From Actinomycetota bacterium (lineage in GTDB: Bacteria > Actinomycetota > Thermoleophilia > RBG-16-64-13), in the NCBI GenBank assembly GCA_003157225.1, contig PMIZ01000114.1, positions 1-10,621 of the forward strand: a stretch of DNA of 10,621 nt, written 5' to 3'. The notes below the pieces were generated by a model. That model was not told the origin of the DNA. It worked only from the letters and a program-made list of their open reading frames with translations, and did not search any database. Below are positions 1-6,147 of this stretch, piece by piece. Every line of letters begins with the position of its first letter. The first letter of the stretch is position 1. The position numbers and the translations under genes were made by a program.

Positions 1-273
1 CTTGTGGCGCGGGATAGTTCGCGTGTGCGAGAACTGTACCGCAAGAAGGCTGAAGTACCATGAGCCGGTCTGGGCGACGGCGCCAACGATGAGCTCAACT
101 CTCGGGCATGTGAAGAGCCCCCCGGTCGCGTCGTTCCCGAGGTGGCGCGCGAAGACGTGCGGGAACTCATCATCAGCCCACGCCGGCTCATCTACCGCCG
201 AGATGCGTGTGCTGTGACGGTCACGATGGTCACTCACGAGCGTCGTGAGCTGAGTGCAGAAGACGTAGTCTGA
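1..273 (+). pseudogene. ParE/RelE-type toxin remnant, interrupted by an in-frame stop
   Basis: The frame ending at TGA 271-273 encodes, from about 124, GRVVPEVAREDVRELIIS followed by PRRLIYRRD and a VTMVTHERREL tail. This is the usual C-terminal half of ParE/RelE toxins, which have GRVVPE, an (I/V)RELI strand, a YR(L/I)IYR strand and a final VxHxRR element. Such toxins inhibit gyrase or cleave ribosome-bound mRNA. Read back to the window edge, the same frame holds LVARDSSRVRELY, which resembles the mid-part helix of ParE (xIARDSxxx), but a TGA at 61-63 separates the two. The distance between these blocks (about 36 codons) is also longer than the roughly 25 I expect, so a small insertion or several mutations are likely. 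No start codon or ribosome site precedes the C-terminal block. The stop lies 3 bases before the next gene. The matching antitoxin would be off the left edge. Family assignment is fairly secure; loss of function is an inference. Confidence 0.6.
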
Positions 274-276
274 CAG

Positions 277-861
277 GTGAGCCGCACCTTACCGCTCGTC
301 GCCGTCGACCTATACTGGCTTCCCTTGGGCGCCGGTGGCCACTCCGTGCGACTCAATGGCAAGGTCTTCGAGGCCGCTGTGTCGCTGCTCGAACGCCGGC
401 GCAGGCTCGACCTCTACCACTCTGCGCTTGAGGTGCACGTGCCGGAGGGCCGCTTCACGATTGAGAGTGGCCCGGTACCAAACGCCAATGGCGACGAGCG
501 GGGGGTCGTCGGCGGAGGTGCTGTCGGGAGCCGTTGGGCGGGCCACCTGCGCATCTTTCGCTATGAGGTGCGGTGCTGGCGTGACGGAGTCATTCCAGAC
601 CTCGGCGAGGCGGTCGAGAGCCCCCAGCGGTTGACGGAGGACGAGAATACCGCGCGGCGACTGCTTCATCTCGCGCCGCAGGTGCCCACGCCTGTGTGGG
701 GACGCAACGAACTCAGTGCCGGCGAAATGTGGAACTCCAACTCGATGATCTCCTGGCTTGTCGCGAGAAGCGGTATCGACGTGGAGTCGGTCAGAATGCC
801 GACTGGCGGACGCGCTCCAGGCTGGGATTCCGGTCTCGTGGTGGCGCGAAGGCAGGTCTAG
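277..861 (+). CDS. Conserved protein of unknown function, 194 residues
   Basis: I do not recognise a named domain. The 194-residue product starts with GTG at 277, only 3 bases after the ParE-like remnant and without a strong ribosome site, so its translation may once have been coupled. It is soluble-looking, with no signal peptide, membrane segment or cysteine pair. Distinctive blocks are VDLYWLPLGAGGHSVR (about residues 10-25), an LYHSALEV strand followed by VPEGRFTIE, a FRYEVRCW segment in the middle, and a C-terminal VPTPVWGRNEL...GEMWNSNSMISWL block. Conserved-looking Gly, Trp and His positions suggest an enzyme-like fold rather than a random frame. From memory, similar unnamed proteins occur in actinobacteria; this needs a database search. 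An attC-like palindrome follows 56 bases after the stop, which would fit an integron cassette gene. No function can be assigned. Confidence 0.75.
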   Translation: MSRTLPLVAVDLYWLPLGAGGHSVRLNGKVFEAAVSLLERRRRLDLYHSALEVHVPEGRFTIESGPVPNANGDERGVVGGGAVGSRWAGHLRIFRYEVRCWRDGVIPDLGEAVESPQRLTEDENTARRLLHLAPQVPTPVWGRNELSAGEMWNSNSMISWLVARSGIDVESVRMPTGGRAPGWDSGLVVARRQV

Positions 862-917
862 CAAGTTGGAACAAATCGGCGCGTTTGGCCCCACACCAGC
901 CGCGTGATTGTCGGCCT

Positions 918-991
918 GCCCAACAGGCCGTTCGAGCTGACGCCCAAGAGGCGGGGTGTACTTTCGTCAGCGACAGGCGCGCGGGTTGTGC
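918..991 (+). repeat. attC-like imperfect palindrome (possible integron recombination site)
   Basis: GCCCAAC at 918-924 fits the inverse core consensus RYYYAAC. GTTGTGC at 985-991 fits the core GTTRRRY at six of seven positions, and the two pair at 6 of 7. Between them GCTGACG (936-942) pairs perfectly with CGTCAGC (965-971), giving the R''-L''-L'-R' order of an attC within 74 bases. The left arm resembles, from memory, that of classical aadA-type attC sites. It lies 56 bases downstream of the 277-861 stop, in the right orientation for a cassette. Against it, the gaps between boxes (11 and 13 bases) are longer than usual, the right core has a mismatch, and no second site was seen nearby. A smaller perfect hairpin, CGGCCTG/CAGGCCG (912-930), overlaps the left arm. 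Confidence 0.35.
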
Positions 992-1052
992 AATGGAAGT
1001 CTCGCCGATACATTGAGTGTTGTACGAGAGTAGCATCGATAAGGAGTCCGTC

Positions 1053-1259
1053 ATGACGACCGTCACTATCTCCCCGAAGTTCCAGGTGGTCATTCCCAAG
1101 CGCATCCGGGAACGACTTGATTTGCACCCGGGTCAGCAGGTCCAGGCCATCGAGTACGACGGCCGAGGCGAATTCGTGCCCGTTCGTCCCATCGCGAGCA
1201 TGCGCGGCTTCCTCGCGGGGATCGACACCACCGTCGGACGTGAAGAGGATCGGGTGTGA
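1053..1259 (+). CDS. AbrB/MazE-fold antitoxin of a VapBC-type pair
   Basis: A 68-residue swapped-hairpin (SpoVT/AbrB) DNA-binding protein, predicted to neutralise the PIN toxin encoded next and to repress their shared promoter. The N-terminal half carries the classic pattern TTVTISPKFQVVIPKRIRE, then LDLHPGQQV. The C-terminal tail MRGFLAGIDTTVGREEDRV is the usual toxin-wrapping peptide seen in antitoxins paired with VapC proteins. I chose ATG 1053 because AAGGAG lies at 1041-1046 with good spacing; an upstream TTG at 1017 in the same frame would add 12 residues but has no such site. The stop codon overlaps the toxin start by 4 bases (1256-1259), implying translational coupling. No missing domain or frameshift is visible. 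A weak promoter candidate, TTGTGC (986-991) and TACATT (1009-1014) with a 17-base spacer, lies upstream. Confidence 0.88.
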   Translation: MTTVTISPKFQVVIPKRIRERLDLHPGQQVQAIEYDGRGEFVPVRPIASMRGFLAGIDTTVGREEDRV

Positions 1260-1636
1260 ATGTCGTCGACTCGTCCGGTTGGCTTGAGTTCTTCGCCGGC
1301 GGGCCAAACGCCGGGTTCTTCGCGGCAGCGCTCCAGGCGACTGACGAACTGGTCGTCCCAGTCGTGAGCGTCTACGAAGTGTTCAAGCGTGTTCTCGCCC
1401 AGCGTGGCGAGAGCGGCGCGCTCGAGGCGGTCGCGCTCATGCAGCAGGGCACGGTGATAGACCCGACTATCTCAACCGCTATTGACGCCGCCCGGCTGAG
1501 CGTCGAAGCGGGTCTGCCCATGGCTGAGGCGATCATCCTGTCGACCGCTCGCGGGCATGGTGCACTCCTGTGGACGCAGGATGCCCACTTCGAGGGGATG
1601 GGCGGCGTCAGATACGTTTCGGCGAGGTCGACCTAG
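1256..1636 (+). CDS. PIN-domain ribonuclease toxin, VapC-like
   Basis: This 126-residue protein has the length and layout of VapC toxins, Mg-dependent endoribonucleases that usually cut tRNA or rRNA and stop translation when freed from the antitoxin. The N-terminal strand MNVVDSSGWLEFF supplies the first acidic residue (D5). VSVYEVFKRVL supplies E41. LPMAEAIILSTAR supplies the third acidic position as E91, where most family members have Asp (LxxADAxI). LLWTQDAHF supplies D109. The four-acid site is thus complete, with a conservative Asp-to-Glu change at position three. The GTG start at 1256 overlaps the antitoxin stop by 4 bases, and GAAGAGGA in the 3' end of the antitoxin gene can serve as ribosome site. 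The gene ends 37 bases before the SDR gene. The toxin is likely functional; its RNA target cannot be read from sequence. Confidence 0.9.
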   Translation: MNVVDSSGWLEFFAGGPNAGFFAAALQATDELVVPVVSVYEVFKRVLAQRGESGALEAVALMQQGTVIDPTISTAIDAARLSVEAGLPMAEAIILSTARGHGALLWTQDAHFEGMGGVRYVSARST

Positions 1637-1673
1637 TATCCAGCTAGCCCCACTTCCCAAGGAGCAATAGCCA

Positions 1674-2699
1674 ATGAGTGAAAACCTGAAGGGCAAAGTA
1701 GCGGTCGTGTCCGGATCCGGCCAGGGCATTGGCAGGTCCATCGCCATTGCCATGGCACGGGAAGGAGCCAGCGTCGTCACGAATAACCGCAAACCGGGAT
1801 CTACGGGCTTTGCGATCATGAACGACGATCTGGTCAAGAACCTCTGCGGTAAGGATCTTGAGTCGCTGATGAAGGAAGCTGAGGACGCCTCAGGCGACGC
1901 GGAGACAACCGCACAGACGATACGGGACCTTGGCGGGAAGGCTGAGGCGTTCTCCGGAGATGTCAGCGACTTCGAGATTGCGCGCAACCTAATACAGACA
2001 GCAGTAGACAAGTTCGGACGGATCGACATCCTGGTCAATGTCGTCGGAACGTTCGCGTTCAGCCCCATATGGGAGATGAGCGAAGAGACCTGGGACAAAG
2101 TGTGCAACGTGAAGCCGAAGGCGCACTTCAACTGCATCCGTCACGCTTTGCCGTTCATGATGGAGCAGAAGTTCGGGCGCATCATCAACTGCACGTCCGG
2201 CGCCTTCAAGTGGGGCGGAATGAGACAGGCGAACTACTCGGCCGCGAGCGCCGGCGCAATCGGACTCACCTATGCCGTCGCTCAGGAAGTGGCTCCATAC
2301 GGGATCACGTGCAACGCATTCGCCCCAGGTGCACGCACCAGGGCCGGTTTCGAACTTGACGCCTACGAAAAGGCGATGCCAGAAGGCAAGGGGCCGTGGT
2401 CCTTCGAGAGCATGAAGATCCCTATATCCGATAGCCCGAGTCCCGACGACATAGCTCCCTTCATATGCTATCTCTCGACAGACAGCGCGGCTGATATCAC
2501 CGGATCGGTGTTCTTCGTGATCGGGTCTGCCGTCATGCTATACGGGGAGATGGACTTCGTCAGCAACATCGTGAAAGAGGGGGGCGGACGCTGGACCGTT
2601 GACGAGCTCGAGGCGAGTGTCCACAAAGACCTGATGAAGGGATTCCGGAGTTCGACAATGCAGATGCTGGATAGGATGAGCGACCCCGGGGGGCGGTGA
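1674..2699 (+). CDS. SDR-family oxidoreductase-like protein with altered catalytic tetrad
   Basis: A 341-residue Rossmann-fold protein of the short-chain dehydrogenase/reductase superfamily. The N-terminus has the dinucleotide-binding glycines SGSGQGIG (residues 13-20), a GDVSD turn (D96) and an ILVNVVG strand (N122). An insertion of about 30-35 residues (roughly 41-76) separates the second strand from GDVSD, and the C-terminus is extended by about 60 residues, so it is longer than classical SDRs (about 250). Of the Asn-Ser-Tyr-Lys tetrad, S175 and Y188 are present. The Lys position of YxxxK is S192 (NYSAAS), and the catalytic Asn position (WDKVCNVKPK) is K147. I recall related long SDRs that also lack this Lys, so it may be a subfamily trait rather than decay. 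AAGGAG at 1659-1664 precedes ATG 1674. It heads a seven-gene co-directional cluster. Substrate is unknown; classical oxidoreductase activity is doubtful. Confidence 0.88.
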   Translation: MSENLKGKVAVVSGSGQGIGRSIAIAMAREGASVVTNNRKPGSTGFAIMNDDLVKNLCGKDLESLMKEAEDASGDAETTAQTIRDLGGKAEAFSGDVSDFEIARNLIQTAVDKFGRIDILVNVVGTFAFSPIWEMSEETWDKVCNVKPKAHFNCIRHALPFMMEQKFGRIINCTSGAFKWGGMRQANYSAASAGAIGLTYAVAQEVAPYGITCNAFAPGARTRAGFELDAYEKAMPEGKGPWSFESMKIPISDSPSPDDIAPFICYLSTDSAADITGSVFFVIGSAVMLYGEMDFVSNIVKEGGGRWTVDELEASVHKDLMKGFRSSTMQMLDRMSDPGGR

Positions 2700-2715
2700 G
2701 CGAGAAGGGGGGCTC

Positions 2716-3303
2716 TTGCTGTACGGGATGCTCATCTGGGCCTCACCGATACCGTTGACCATCGCCGCATTTCGGCTCAGAGCGGGCATGAAGTGGTGGG
2801 TGGCAGCGCTTTGGGCCGGATTGGGTGTCTACGCACTCTGGGCGGCCGATTTGCTCTTCTTTCCGATGCTCGTGGAGTCCGCGGCGCGTGCAGATAGTCA
2901 CTACGTGGCGGACAGTCTCGGGCATTGGATCAACGTCGTGCCGTTCAGGACGATTCGCGACCTCTTGGCCCGATCGTCACCGACACAGGCCGTGAGGCAG
3001 ATCGGTGGAAACGTTGGGCTACTGCTGCCGATGGGTCTCTTCATGCCGGTGCTCACGAATCGGTTTCGCCGGCTGCTCGCGCTGACACTGCTCGCGTTGG
3101 TGACATCGATCGGTATCGAGGCCATCCAGTGCGTGGGCATAGTCACAGGGTTCTTGATCGCTCGTTCGGTCGATATCGACGACGTGATACTCAACGTGTT
3201 CGGTGCGCTGCTCGGCTGGGGAATATGGAAAGTACTGGTGGCGGTGTTGGCGCATCGCCGTCGGTCACGAGGCGTGGAGGCAGCAGGCGAGCCGTCCTCG
3301 TGA
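2716..3303 (+). CDS. VanZ-family membrane protein
   Basis: A 195-residue integral membrane protein with about five hydrophobic segments (roughly residues 4-22, 27-50, 97-115, 120-143 and 155-176). VanZ-type signatures are in order: NVVPFRTIRDLL, then GGNVGLLLPMGLFMP, then a SIGIEAIQ helix, then the strongly conserved RSVDIDDVILNVFGALLGW. VanZ proteins are linked to low-level teicoplanin resistance in enterococci, but most homologues have no known role and are thought to act at the cell envelope. TTG 2716 follows a purine-rich stretch (2705-2712) very closely; ATG 2728, four codons later, is an equally plausible start. It lies 16 bases after the SDR gene. Its presence in an otherwise metabolic cluster is unexplained. 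The C-terminal tail is Arg-rich, as expected of a cytoplasmic end. Confidence 0.86.
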   Translation: MLYGMLIWASPIPLTIAAFRLRAGMKWWVAALWAGLGVYALWAADLLFFPMLVESAARADSHYVADSLGHWINVVPFRTIRDLLARSSPTQAVRQIGGNVGLLLPMGLFMPVLTNRFRRLLALTLLALVTSIGIEAIQCVGIVTGFLIARSVDIDDVILNVFGALLGWGIWKVLVAVLAHRRRSRGVEAAGEPSS

Positions 3304-3354
3304 CCAGCACCAAGCGAGCCGTGAGTGACCTTTTCCAACAAAGGAGACACGAAG

Positions 3355-4038
3355 ATGCCAGTTCAGGGGCAGTTCGAGGTGGACGTTATGCCTACATCGT
3401 CCGGTGATCTCGAGATCACGTTTCTTGGGCATGGGAGCTTGAGACTCACCTTTGGCGGAAAGGAGATCTACGTCGATCCGTTCAGCCACGTAGCCGACTA
3501 TCGTCAGCTCCCCAAAGCGGACGTCATTCTGATCACTCACGAACACCCGGACCATCTTGACCCAGGTGCGATTGCCGATATCCGAACAGAGGAGACGCAG
3601 GTAGGAATGACGGCCATCTGCGCTCAACAGGTTGCCGGCGGGGTTGTGATGGGCAACGGCGACGTCCAGGTCTTTGGCGAAGTCGTGGTTGAAGCGGTGC
3701 CGGCATACAACTTGGTACACAAGCGCGAGAACGGCGAGTACTTTCATCCTCGAGGTCGGGGCAACGGCTACATTCTCACCTTCGGGGACAAGCCCGTGTA
3801 CGTTGCCGGGGATACCGAGAACATCCCCGAGATGAAGCAGCTTCGGGGCATCGAGTGCGCCTTTCTGCCGATGAACCTGCCCTATACCATGACGCCCGAG
3901 ATGGTGGCCGATGCGGCGACGGCGTTCCGGCCGCGGGTGCTGTATCCGTATCATTACGGACAGACCGACGTGTCCAAGCTGGTGGCTCTGCTAAGCGCCG
4001 AACGGGAAATAGAGGTCCGGGTTCGCCGGATGGCGTAG
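3355..4038 (+). CDS. Metallo-beta-lactamase-fold hydrolase, UlaG-like
   Basis: A 227-residue metal-dependent hydrolase of the MBL superfamily, in the branch that includes the L-ascorbate-6-phosphate lactonase UlaG and many unassigned hydrolases. The sequence has LGHGS near residues 24-28, a VDPF turn (D41), and the metal motif THEHPDHLD (H62, H64, D66, H67). Further candidate ligands are H122, D153 in VAGDTE, and H200 in YPYHYGQTD. All positions expected for a two-metal site appear intact. I chose ATG 3355 because AAGGAG (3341-3346) is well spaced before it; a GTG at 3325 in the same frame would add 10 residues that include this site. There is no signal peptide, so it should be cytoplasmic. 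A lactonase or phosphodiesterase role is possible; neighbours encoding an epimerase and a phosphatase favour a sugar-derived substrate, which is inference. Confidence 0.88.
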   Translation: MPVQGQFEVDVMPTSSGDLEITFLGHGSLRLTFGGKEIYVDPFSHVADYRQLPKADVILITHEHPDHLDPGAIADIRTEETQVGMTAICAQQVAGGVVMGNGDVQVFGEVVVEAVPAYNLVHKRENGEYFHPRGRGNGYILTFGDKPVYVAGDTENIPEMKQLRGIECAFLPMNLPYTMTPEMVADAATAFRPRVLYPYHYGQTDVSKLVALLSAEREIEVRVRRMA

Positions 4039-4054
4039 GAAGGAGTCGTGCCCC

Positions 4055-5047
4055 ATGAGGGTGCTGTTCATCGGCGGTACTGGGTTCATCAGCACCGCGG
4101 CCAGTAGGATGGCGATCTCCCGAGGATTCGAGCTCTATCTGCTCAATCGCGGATCGAGGACCGCAGAGGTACCTGGCAGTCATCACCTACTTGCTGACAT
4201 ACACCGCTTTGAAGACGTTCGCGCCGTCTTGCAGGGTCTGGACTTCGACGCTGTCATCGATTGGGTCGCCTACACGGCGGATGACATCGAACGCGACATC
4301 AGTCTCTTCCGAGGCCGGGCCAAGCAGTACGTCTTCGTCAGCTCGGCCTCGGCCTACCAGAAGCCGCCGGATCACTATGTCATCAGCGAGTCGACGCCGC
4401 TCTCCAACCCCTATTGGGAGTACGCTCGCGAGAAGATCGCCTGCGAACGACGTCTCATGCAGGCGTACCGCGACGAGCGCTTCCCCGTGACGATCGTTCG
4501 TCCCTCGATGACGTATGACTTGAACCTCCCGATCGCGGTCGGGGGGTGGGGCACCTACACGCTGGCCGACCGACTGCTGAAGGGTCTACCGATCATCGTG
4601 CATGGCGACGGCTCGTCACTCTGGGTCGTCACGCACGCGGACGACCTCGCGCGCGGGCTCCTGGGGCTGCTAGGCAACGAGCGAGCACTGGGCGAGGCGT
4701 TCCACATCACGTCTGACGAGGTGCTGACCTGGAACCAGATTTACCGGCAAATCGCCGAAGCGCTGGGCGTCGAGGCGAAGGTCGTGCACATTCCCTCCGA
4801 TTTCATTGCCCGAGTGGCGCCGCAACTGGCGGGGAGTCTGTTGGGCGACAAGACCTGGAGTGTGGTGTTCGACAACAGCAAGATCAAGGAGTTCGTACCT
4901 GACTTCCGAGCCACCGTCACCTTCCGGGACGGCACCCGTCGGACCCTCGACTGGTTTGCGGCCGACGAGCAACGTCGGCGGGTAGACGAGGCGGTGCACG
5001 CGGAAATGGATCGCATTCTCGGGGTCTATGCTGGAGCGACCACCTGA
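4055..5047 (+). CDS. NAD-dependent epimerase/dehydratase family protein (extended SDR)
   Basis: A 330-residue extended SDR. The N-terminal nucleotide motif is GGTGFIS (residues 7-13); a Ser replaces the last Gly, which I recall as common in the CSP41-like branch. The acidic residue D48 (LLADI) and the SSASAY segment (96-101) follow. The catalytic YxxxK is present as YAREK (Y123, K127), with nearby serines 96, 97 and 99. IVRPSMTY and the sugar-nucleotide-type C-terminal segments HGDGSSLWVVTHADDLA and HITSDEVLTWNQIY are typical of epimerases acting on (nucleotide) sugars. A strong ribosome site, AGGAAGGAG at 4037-4045, overlaps the end of the hydrolase gene, so the two are closely coupled (16-base gap). 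The protein should be cytoplasmic and use NAD or NADP. The exact reaction (epimerisation, dehydration or oxidation) cannot be read from sequence. Confidence 0.88.
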   Translation: MRVLFIGGTGFISTAASRMAISRGFELYLLNRGSRTAEVPGSHHLLADIHRFEDVRAVLQGLDFDAVIDWVAYTADDIERDISLFRGRAKQYVFVSSASAYQKPPDHYVISESTPLSNPYWEYAREKIACERRLMQAYRDERFPVTIVRPSMTYDLNLPIAVGGWGTYTLADRLLKGLPIIVHGDGSSLWVVTHADDLARGLLGLLGNERALGEAFHITSDEVLTWNQIYRQIAEALGVEAKVVHIPSDFIARVAPQLAGSLLGDKTWSVVFDNSKIKEFVPDFRATVTFRDGTRRTLDWFAADEQRRRVDEAVHAEMDRILGVYAGATT

Positions 5048-5088
5048 GGGGCGAGCAACAAGCATATCCAGCGCATAGAGGGTAGCGG

Positions 5089-5748
5089 ATGGAACTGATT
5101 TGCACGGCAATCCTATTCGACCTGGACGGGGTCCTCGTCAACTCATCCACAGTGGTCGAACGACACTGGAAGAGATGGGCTGAACGTCACGGTGTCTCCT
5201 ATGAACATCTGAAGGAGGTCATGCACGGTCGCACTTTGGCTGAGACCATTCGAATCACGGCGCCCCATCTGGACGCAGAACAGGAGGGTCGCATTCACGA
5301 AGCGCAGGAAAGCATTGACACAGACGGCTTGGAAGTCTATCGGGCGGCATGTGAGCTACTACGATCCCTTCCGGCTCACAATTGGGCTGTGGTCACAAGT
5401 GGTAGCTATCGCACGGCCTCTACCCGGCTTCAGTACGGAGAGTTCCCGACGCCACCGATACTCGTGACTGCAGAAGACGTGCAACGAGGGAAGCCAGACC
5501 CCGAGGCGTTTCTCCTGGCAGCAACGTGCCTAGGTGTGCGACCTGAGCAGTGCGTGGTGGTTGAAGACTCTCCAGTAGGCGTTGAAGCAGCACGCGCGGC
5601 AGGAATGAGGGTGATCGCGGTGGCAACAACACACGGCCTCGAGGCGCTGGGTCGAGCCGACATCATCGCGCTTGGAATTGCCGACGTTACGGTGGAGACT
5701 GCAGGAAACCAGTTTCGAGTGACAGTCGAGCCAATGTCGGTTGAATGA
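5089..5748 (+). CDS. HAD-superfamily sugar-phosphatase-like hydrolase
   Basis: A 219-residue HAD hydrolase with a small helical cap between motifs I and II, like beta-phosphoglucomutases, glycerol-3-phosphatases and hexitol phosphatases. Motif I is FDLDGVLVNS with nucleophile D11 and acid/base D13. Motif II is VVTSGS (T103/S104), motif III is RGKPDPE (K135), and motif IV is VVEDSPVGVEAARAAGM (E159, D160). All catalytic residues are present. It probably removes phosphate from a small sugar or polyol phosphate in the cytoplasm; mutase activity is less likely but not excluded. The start at ATG 5089 has GAGGG (5078-5083) upstream. It follows the epimerase by 41 bases and precedes the VOC gene by 13, in line with a shared transcript. 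The last 25 residues look less conserved. Confidence 0.88.
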   Translation: MELICTAILFDLDGVLVNSSTVVERHWKRWAERHGVSYEHLKEVMHGRTLAETIRITAPHLDAEQEGRIHEAQESIDTDGLEVYRAACELLRSLPAHNWAVVTSGSYRTASTRLQYGEFPTPPILVTAEDVQRGKPDPEAFLLAATCLGVRPEQCVVVEDSPVGVEAARAAGMRVIAVATTHGLEALGRADIIALGIADVTVETAGNQFRVTVEPMSVE

Positions 5749-5761
5749 CGGGGGGAGCTGG

Positions 5762-6142
5762 ATGATCATCGAACACGTCGCCGTCTGGGTTCGCGACCTC
5801 GAGCCGATGCGCGCGTTCTACGCAGAGGTGCTTGGCGGTGTGAGCGGGGACCTCTACGAAAACGCAGCCACCGGCTTCAAGTCGTACTTTGTGACTCTTG
5901 GCGAGGGTGCCCGCTTAGAATTGATGTACCGGCCTGGGCTGCGTCCGACCCCGACCGACGCGACGGCCGGCTGTGCCCACATCGCCCTGAGTCTGGGCAG
6001 TCGCGACGCGGTCGATGCCGCGGTGGCGGCTCTGCGCCTGCGGGGCGTGACGATTCAGTCGGAGCCTCGCGTCACCGGTGACGGCTACTATGAGGCCGTT
6101 ATCTTGGACCCCGAGCGGAACCGTGTGGAGCTAACGGTCTAG
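5762..6142 (+). CDS. VOC-superfamily (glyoxalase-fold) metalloprotein
   Basis: A 126-residue protein with the paired beta-alpha-beta-beta-beta modules of the vicinal oxygen chelate fold. The four expected metal ligands are all in place: H5 (MIIEHVAVWVRD), E53 (ARLELMYRP), H73 (GCAHIALSLGS) and E123 (NRVELTV). Other family marks are the FYAEVLGG segment and DPERNRVEL at the end. The H-E-H-E set matches glyoxalase I-like lyases and epimerases, and differs from the H-H-E set of extradiol dioxygenases. I chose ATG 5762, preceded by GGGGGAG (5750-5756), over ATG 5741, which would start inside the HAD gene. Size and ligands would suit lactoylglutathione- or methylglyoxal-type chemistry, or an isomerase acting on a pathway intermediate. 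It is separated by 5 bases from the transporter gene. Substrate unknown. Confidence 0.88.
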   Translation: MIIEHVAVWVRDLEPMRAFYAEVLGGVSGDLYENAATGFKSYFVTLGEGARLELMYRPGLRPTPTDATAGCAHIALSLGSRDAVDAAVAALRLRGVTIQSEPRVTGDGYYEAVILDPERNRVELTV

Positions 6143-6147
6143 GGGGT

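Noticed and set aside
2..217. 71-codon open frame at the left edge
   Set aside because: Its product is low-complexity and unlike any family I know. The frame one base earlier contains the ParE-type motifs, so this one is a shadow.
912..930. Hairpin CGGCCTG/CAGGCCG as a terminator of the 277-861 gene
   Set aside because: The 7-base stem is perfect, but no T tract follows (TTCGAGCTG), and the sequence overlaps the attC-like left arm, so I do not call a terminator.
1053..1636. The VapBC-like pair as a second integron cassette
   Set aside because: Only 37 bases separate the toxin stop from the next gene, and they hold no attC-like palindrome, so a cassette boundary on the right is not supported.
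3265..3954. 229-codon minus-strand open frame
   Set aside because: It lies opposite the MBL-fold hydrolase gene, which has complete metal motifs; the minus frame is a shadow from high GC content.
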